Assembly (NCBI GenBank): GCA_024364735.1
Contig: JAGFNQ010001607.1
Coordinates: 248,001-312,000 of the forward strand
From: Boesenbergia rotunda
Taxonomy: Eukaryota; Streptophyta; Magnoliopsida; Zingiberales; Zingiberaceae
DNA length: 64,000 nt
Reading direction: 5' to 3'
Within the stretch, counting starts at the first letter, position 1, and every line of letters begins with the position of its first letter. Made by a program: the position numbers and the translations under genes. Below the pieces are notes generated by a model, which made no database searches, was not told where the DNA came from, and saw only the letters and a program-made list of their open reading frames with translations. Positions 58,601-64,000 of the stretch are shown here, piece after piece.

Positions 58601-60329
58601 AATTCTATACCATAAATAAAAAAGTAGAAAAAAAATCAAATTCTTACTTTCAGTCTTTGAGTAAAAGTTGTAGAAGTTAAAGTCGAATCAGACATTCACA
58701 AACATTTAAAAGTATTTCTGTGTAACTAAAATTTAAAAAGTAACTACCAGAAGTTCTCCCAAATACTCTCTATAACTTGTACATTATAATATTAACAGGT
58801 GTGGATCAAAAATAAAATAAGTATCAACTAATGTTCATAAAAAATGAAGTACTCATATGATAGTTATTTAAATATGACATTACGGTGTTATTAGTATTGA
58901 TAAAAGTCAAAATGTTTCTATGATATAATATTAGATAAAAGTTAAAAATGTTGCTATAATATAATATTAACCAATATTGATCAGAGATGAAGTATCCATA
59001 ATATGATGATTATGTGATGTAGCTGTTAAAATATAGTATTATTAGTATTAATCAAAATTAAAATGTTTATGTTGTAGCAGGGTATAAAATATAGTTGTTA
59101 TAATTCTATAACAGCTACTAGATTATAAATATTATATTGTATAGTAGTTATGATAAAATATATAATGGCAGAAAAGGATACTCTTTTGATAATAAATGAA
59201 AAATAATCATTTTTTAAGATTTCAATAAAAAAATATTCTTTTGAATTTTGCCCTATAAAAAATTAAGAATGTAAAAAAAAATCAATCTCTATTATTATTA
59301 TTTACTAGTACTAGTATTTCAGCCAGAGATTATTTTATATAATAAACTATAAAAATTATTAAGTATGAGCATTTGAATAAATAATTAAAATACAAATAAA
59401 CTAAATTGATTATTGATCGTATAATTAGAAAATAAAAAAATAATTTACAAATTTTGAAAAATTTTCTTAAATACAAGGTAAAAATATCAGATTATTAAAA
59501 TATAGAAATAAAATAGATAAAAACAAAGTTAAACATACTTACTATGAATCTTTCAAGACAAAATAAAAAAACTTTGTATAAAGACTATCAAATTCTCTAC
59601 TTTGTGGTGAGTCTCATACAACTGTTTTACAAATGACATCTCGAAAAAAATATCATAAGCTATAGAAAAAATATTAGCTTAATTAATCATGAAACACAAA
59701 TATAAATTAATATATCAAAAAGTATGATCTCATCCATATAACATCTATGTTCCTAATTCAGTCACTAAAGGACTTCAATACATACATCATATATATATAT
59801 ATATATATATATATGGACGTATCATCAAACAATTCATATATATGAGTTTTTTCAATAAAATTAATCTTGTATTTAATTATTATCTTATACTTCATTCGAT
59901 TCTACAACAATAATATATTTTTTATAACAAATACATGACCTTCTTTAACATGAGTTTCACTTTATTCATGAAGACATTCATAAAAATGACCTTCTTTACG
60001 TACGCTTTATTGTTTCATAAAGACATTCATCTTAGCTAAAAAGTATAGACATAGTAAATATTCATAAAAATGTAAAAAAAAATAATTAACATGAAAGACA
60101 TATTCCAACTTTTTTCTGCCTAAAGTAATAATAATCATTTTAATATAGCAGATATTTTTATGAAAAACACAGTAATATGTATAGCACACAGAATCCTCAT
60201 CTTCTATTTTTAATAATCAAAACGTATCAAAACTGTGTAAGCATGTTTCTAGATTATTAACTCTATTTATAGAAATTAAAGTTACAAATAAAATATTTAG
60301 GCAATAATTTGCAAAGAAATTATTAATGA
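55695..60329. other. Gene-free AT-rich DNA
   Basis: About 4.6 kb with very high AT content and many TATAAT-like runs. A loosely repeated ~110-bp motif (GATAAAAGTTAAAA... near 58900, 59050) and an (AT)n run at about 59790-59813 are visible. I found no coding region, RNA gene or bounded element. Confidence 0.55.
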
Positions 60330-60620
60330 TATATCTATTTGTAATAATCAAATATTTAAAATTTTCAATAATCAAACATTAATAATTTTTAATAATCAAA
60401 TATTTAATAGTGATTTTTAATAAACAAATATTTAAAACTTTCTATAATCAAATATTAAAAAAAATTTAATAATCAAACATTTAAAGCTTCCTATAAACAA
60501 ATATTAATGTATTTTTAATAATAAAACATTATTTAATTAAAACTTTCTATAATCAAACATTCATGATTTTTAATAATCAAACATTATTTGAAACTTTCTA
60601 TAATCAAACATTAATGATAT
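60330..60620 (+). repeat. AT-rich minisatellite with TAATCAAAYATT core
   Basis: About ten degenerate units of roughly 25-35 bp, each with the core TAATCAAACATT or a close variant followed by a T-rich spacer (ATTTTTAA or CTTTCTA). Confidence 0.8.
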
Positions 60621-60635
60621 ATCCTAACAAATTTT

Positions 60636-60638
<3 letters not shown>

Positions 60639-60666
<28 letters not shown>
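60639..60666. repeat. (AT)n microsatellite
   Basis: About 28 bp of AT dinucleotide abutting the inverted-repeat element to its right. Confidence 0.9.
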
Positions 60667-60671
<5 letters not shown>

Positions 60672-61150
60672 AAATTACGGACCTCCCGCTCGGCATCCGT
60701 CTACACCAAAATTGAAGGTGTAATTGGAGGCGCCTTCACTCACTCATTGAAAGCGCGTTTGTTCGTCAGTAGTTTTTTTTTAATTTTTAAATATATTATA
60801 TGAATTTAAGATTTAAGATTTAAGGGTTCGAACAGTGAATTTAAGCAAATAAGATTTTTTATCTAAAGTTTAATCTTCCTTCTTAGATTATAGTATTCAA
60901 GATAATAATTTTTAAATGCTCACGGGGTGTATTAGATGTGTTTAGCATTTATAATCTTAGAATTTAAAAGTTTGATTTTAATAGATTTATGCCATAAAAA
61001 ATAAAAAATAAATTGTGGCCCCTGCCTCCAATTGTGAGAAAATTTTGATTTTTTTTTAAATAGCAGATCAAAGGCGCCTCTAATTCAATTGGAGACATCT
61101 TCGGTCGAGACGTGGACGAGTTCACCGTGTTTGATTCTTATTTAACAACA
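60667..61150. mobile_element. Non-coding element with long degenerate inverted terminal repeats
   Basis: The left ~75 bp (TGTTAAATTACGGACC ... AATTGGAGGCGCCTT) are inversely similar to the right ~80 bp (AAAGGCGCCTCTAATTCAATT ... ATTTAACA). The interior is AT-rich with no coding potential. Ends TGTTAAAT/ATTTAACA are clear; a target duplication is not. Confidence 0.6.
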
Positions 61151-61198
61151 TCTCTCTATATATATAATCAACAAGACTATATTTTATATAAAAAAAAT

Positions 61199-61310
61199 GA
61201 TTAACGAGGTTTTTTTAATCTCGGGTGACCGCCCGGCCTCATGAATGTTTTTCATCAATCGTCAAAGTAAATCGAGAAGCGCTCGCGATGGACTGTCTAG
61301 AAATTTAAAT
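61199..61310 (-). mobile_element. 5'-truncated SINE copy
   Basis: Matches the tail-proximal half of the SINE at 52108-52352 (GATTAACGAGG, GACCGCCCGGCCTC, GTAAATCGAGAAGCGCTCGCG, GGACTGTCTAGAA). The match stops before the tRNA-like head. No target duplication was identified. Confidence 0.7.
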
Positions 61311-61479
61311 TATATTTTATATAGGGTGTACATAAGATGTGCATAGGATGATATTTTTCTATATATTTATAGATAAGCAGTTGATATACTGTGTGTCACA
61401 CAGTGTGCGACTGTGTGCACGCAACTAATGAACTATGTTTTTTTATATATATTTTTAAACTTTCATCTACTCTTTTTTT

Positions 61480-61740
61480 TTTTTACGTTTAGGATATAAT
61501 ATTAAACTTTGGATCAGGGTTTAGGGTATAGTATTTAAGTTTGAGTTTAGATTGTAGTATTTAAGTTTTGGATTTTGGGTTTAGGATTTTAAAGATTTGG
61601 GTTTATGGTTTAAAATTTAGCTAGGATATAGTATTTAAGCTTAATTTGGGTTTAGGGAGTATTTACGCTTTGGGTTTAGGGTTTATGATATAATTTTTAA
61701 TCATTGAGTTTAGGGTAAGCTTTGGGTGTAGGGTATAATT
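61480..61740 (+). repeat. Degenerate GGGTTTAGGGT-type low-complexity repeat
   Basis: Scattered GGGTTTAGGG and GGTTTAGG units alternate with ATAGTATTTAAG blocks. Similar to the telomeric unit but irregular, so not read as an interstitial telomere array. Confidence 0.6.
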
Positions 61741-61759
61741 TTGGAAGCGAATGACATGG

Positions 61760-62460
61760 ATGACGAATCATCAAAGTGTAGCAAACAACGATAATGACGG
61801 AGAGAAGATGTCGACTCCTATAAGATTAACACGAGCGTAAAGGGGGTGCACCGGAAGAAGTTCCTATGGGGCCCTCTCCGACGCTCAAGTCAGAACTCTT
61901 TCTTTTAGGGAGAACAACGAGGAATCAAAGTATTCTATTTCTGAAAAGTTTATTCCTTTACCTGGGTGCCGAGACATCTTATATACCGGATGTCTTCCTT
62001 CCACGTGTTCTCACCTCCTCCTTCATGTTTCTTAATCATCGGTTACTTGACAGCTGTTGTCTTCTGGTAACGACCACTGTGACTATTAAGACCCTAATTA
62101 CCGTTGTGAACAATAATTATCTAATGACTTTTCTGTTCTGGAAGGAGAAGAGGGTACTTGAAGCCTGACTTTCTTATCCCTACGTTGATCGTTGGGCTCT
62201 ACTATCCCGAGTCAGTCTCGGAGTCTTATCTCTCGAGCTGACCTCGGGGGGTCTTCATCTATTTTCCTGAGATAGTCTCGGGAGCCCGATTCCTAGTCTG
62301 GCCTCGGGGGCCTACTTTTGTTCTTCCGAAATAGTCTCAGGAGCCCGATTTTCGATCTGACCTCAGTGCACTAGTTCGGTGGTCCCTACCACGTAATTTT
62401 CCCGTGCCACGTATCCCCCTAGTTGCACATCCCTATCAGGTATAATATTTAGGGCGTGTG
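61760..62460. mobile_element. LTR-like remnant
   Basis: More GC-rich than its surroundings, with repeated CTCGGGAGCCCGATT and GACCTCGGGGG-type blocks at about 62200-62370, as in gypsy LTRs. No boundaries or domains were found. One 100-residue open frame at 61866-62168 matches nothing I recognise. Confidence 0.4.
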
Positions 62461-63699
62461 TTTTTTTTTTTAACCCAATGCTTAAAAAAATAATTAGGGG
62501 GGGGGGGGGGGGGATTGAACATGTTGGAAACATCTTGAATTTGTGATGATTTTATTATGGAAAAGAAGGGTGAAATCGTCACCTTAAGCAGCCTTATATA
62601 GAGTGACCCCATACATTCTGGAAGAGATTGAATTACGAGGATTTTTTTTTATCTTAGAAGAGGTTAGACATCTAACGAAGTATTTTTATATCCATTAAAA
62701 ATTGATCTTAAATCTTATTATAATAATACTCATGTAAATATTAATTATGTCAATCCGTGAACGACACATTTAATGAATTTATTGAAGGTAGATTAGACCA
62801 CACGCCTAGCCAAGGATGATTTGTAATATAACTTATGAATGGTAAAATATTTGAAACCCATGATGGATGATCTGTGCATCTTAATTATGGGATGACCTCA
62901 GAAAATTTTTCGAGGAAAACTCGAAGTGATTGAATCTGTTGGCAGTTGTAAGCTATGCAGCTAGAGGCCAAGTTAATCGTCCTATCGCTGTATGATAGTC
63001 CCGAGGGTATATCCTCCTCACGCGCTAGTCATAGTATCCGGGTTAATAATCTCCATGATTTACCTACTTCGTGTTAATCCTGGGACGGATTTACAAGGGC
63101 ATTGAGAACGAACGAATAGTCATTTCCCACCTAAAGGCAAAATTAACGTTGACAATGAGTATAATAGTCGAAGGACTACCAGGGAACAAACTTACACAGG
63201 ACAGTTTCTTTAAGAAATTTTAAATTAAAAAAATTATTAATCAGATTGATTGAGTAATATCAAATCTGAAATGACTAACCGGTCCTATGAAAATTTCTCA
63301 TCTGCCACTGCTAAAAAATTCTTGTAAAAAAAATCTAGATAAAGATGAGTGTAAGGGATGCATTCAATTAATTAAGAGGTTTTTGTTTTTGTTTTCCTTT
63401 CAAATTGAAATTAATTTGTGTCGGACTTTGTGGGTTAAGGAGATTCTCGTTGACATAGTGTTGTTTGTTCTTCGTACAAATGAGGTTAGACCAACAACAT
63501 TTGTTAGATTTATGTCTCATCCAATTCAAGAAATATGACATGGCTCCATGTATATAACCTCCACCGCTTGATCGTTTGCTTGTCCGATTGAATGAGTAGT
63601 TTGACAAGGTACTGTCTTGACCATGACCACATCGAAAGAATTAACATATTAGCTAGGTTGGGTTCTCATCCATGGAACGATTTAGTCGAGAAGAAGTGG
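62461..63699. other. Intergenic DNA with a 17-base G run
   Basis: 62497-62513 is an unbroken run of 17 G. The rest is mixed-composition sequence with no gene recognised; the open frame at 63287-63538 has no recognisable motif. Confidence 0.5.
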
Positions 63700-64000
63700 C
63701 ACTACAAAAATTTCATCGATTAGCGACGGACGGAATCCGTCGCTAAACACTAATAGCGACGGAAAGAGCGCTGTCGGGCGAAAACCCGTTGCAGAGCAAA
63801 GGTAGCGATAGAACCATGAAACCCGTCGCTATTAGCGACGGACACATAAGCCCATAACAAACACCAGAAATATGGGTGACGTGTCCCGGGGAGATTTTAG
63901 TAACGGCCGGTCAAATATCCGTCGCAATTAGCGACGGTCAGTTAAATATCCGTCACTAATCTATCGTAACTAGCGACGGATAGTCAAATATCCGTCGCTA
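63700..64000 (+). mobile_element. CACTA (En/Spm) transposon terminus
   Basis: Begins CACTACAAAAATTTC, a standard CACTA end. It is followed within 300 bp by about ten subterminal copies of TAGCGACGGA in both orientations, several as facing pairs such as CCGTCGCTATTAGCGACGG (63823-63841). The element runs off the window, so its length, coding content and 3-bp target duplication cannot be judged. Confidence 0.92.

Noticed and set aside
61480..61740. Interstitial telomere array
   Set aside because: TTTAGGG-like units are irregular and interleaved with other sequence.
61866..62168. 100-residue open frame
   Set aside because: Sits in an LTR-like remnant and has no recognisable motif.

Overview
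The window is nuclear DNA from a flowering plant. Spliced genes with GT-AG introns, telo-box promoters, a U2 snRNA copy with plant-type promoter spacing, copia-type LTRs with an initiator-tRNA primer site, a CACTA transposon end and TTG-tailed LINE/SINE remnants all say so. Two intronless genes near the left end are very GC-rich in an AT-rich background, which suggests a monocot, possibly Zingiberales; that placement is inference.

Layout. 1-4000: AT-rich intergenic DNA, opening on the last bases of an LTR and holding a GC-rich LTR-like block. 4115-5200 (-): chloroplast mitoferrin-like carrier. 7454-8527 (+): EXORDIUM-like secreted protein. 9860-12171 (-): five-exon ribosomal protein S13 gene, whose tiny last exon lies beyond a 1.6-kb intron holding a SINE. 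12.9-27.5 kb: a dead hAT-transposase-like gene (-) split by an 11.75-kb nested insertion with a perfect CCCCG target duplication; inside are a pol-less copia element and three solo LTRs. 28.6-33.3 kb (+): NOC2 ribosome-biogenesis gene with a chimeric 5' end and a one-base frameshift. 34.3-36.3 kb: ARF5/MONOPTEROS-like pseudogene holding a 439-bp solo LTR. 38.4-38.6 kb (-): diverged U2 snRNA gene. 40.05-44.53 kb (+): TLDc-domain gene with seven clean exons. 45.8-54.2 kb (+): CCCH zinc-finger gene with a 6.8-kb first intron and a one-base frameshift in exon 2. 54.2-64 kb: AT-rich, gene-free DNA with microsatellites, fold-back elements, a minisatellite and, at the right edge, the start of a CACTA transposon.

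The genes are unrelated housekeeping or regulatory loci: iron transport, cell wall and growth, ribosomal protein, 60S biogenesis, oxidative-stress-type TLDc, RNA-binding zinc finger. They form no pathway cluster. I found no convincing new multigene system. The most interesting signals are the NOC2/CCCH chimera, the nested hAT locus, fixed-spacing palindrome doublets in two LTR families, and the U2 copy with decayed functional sites.
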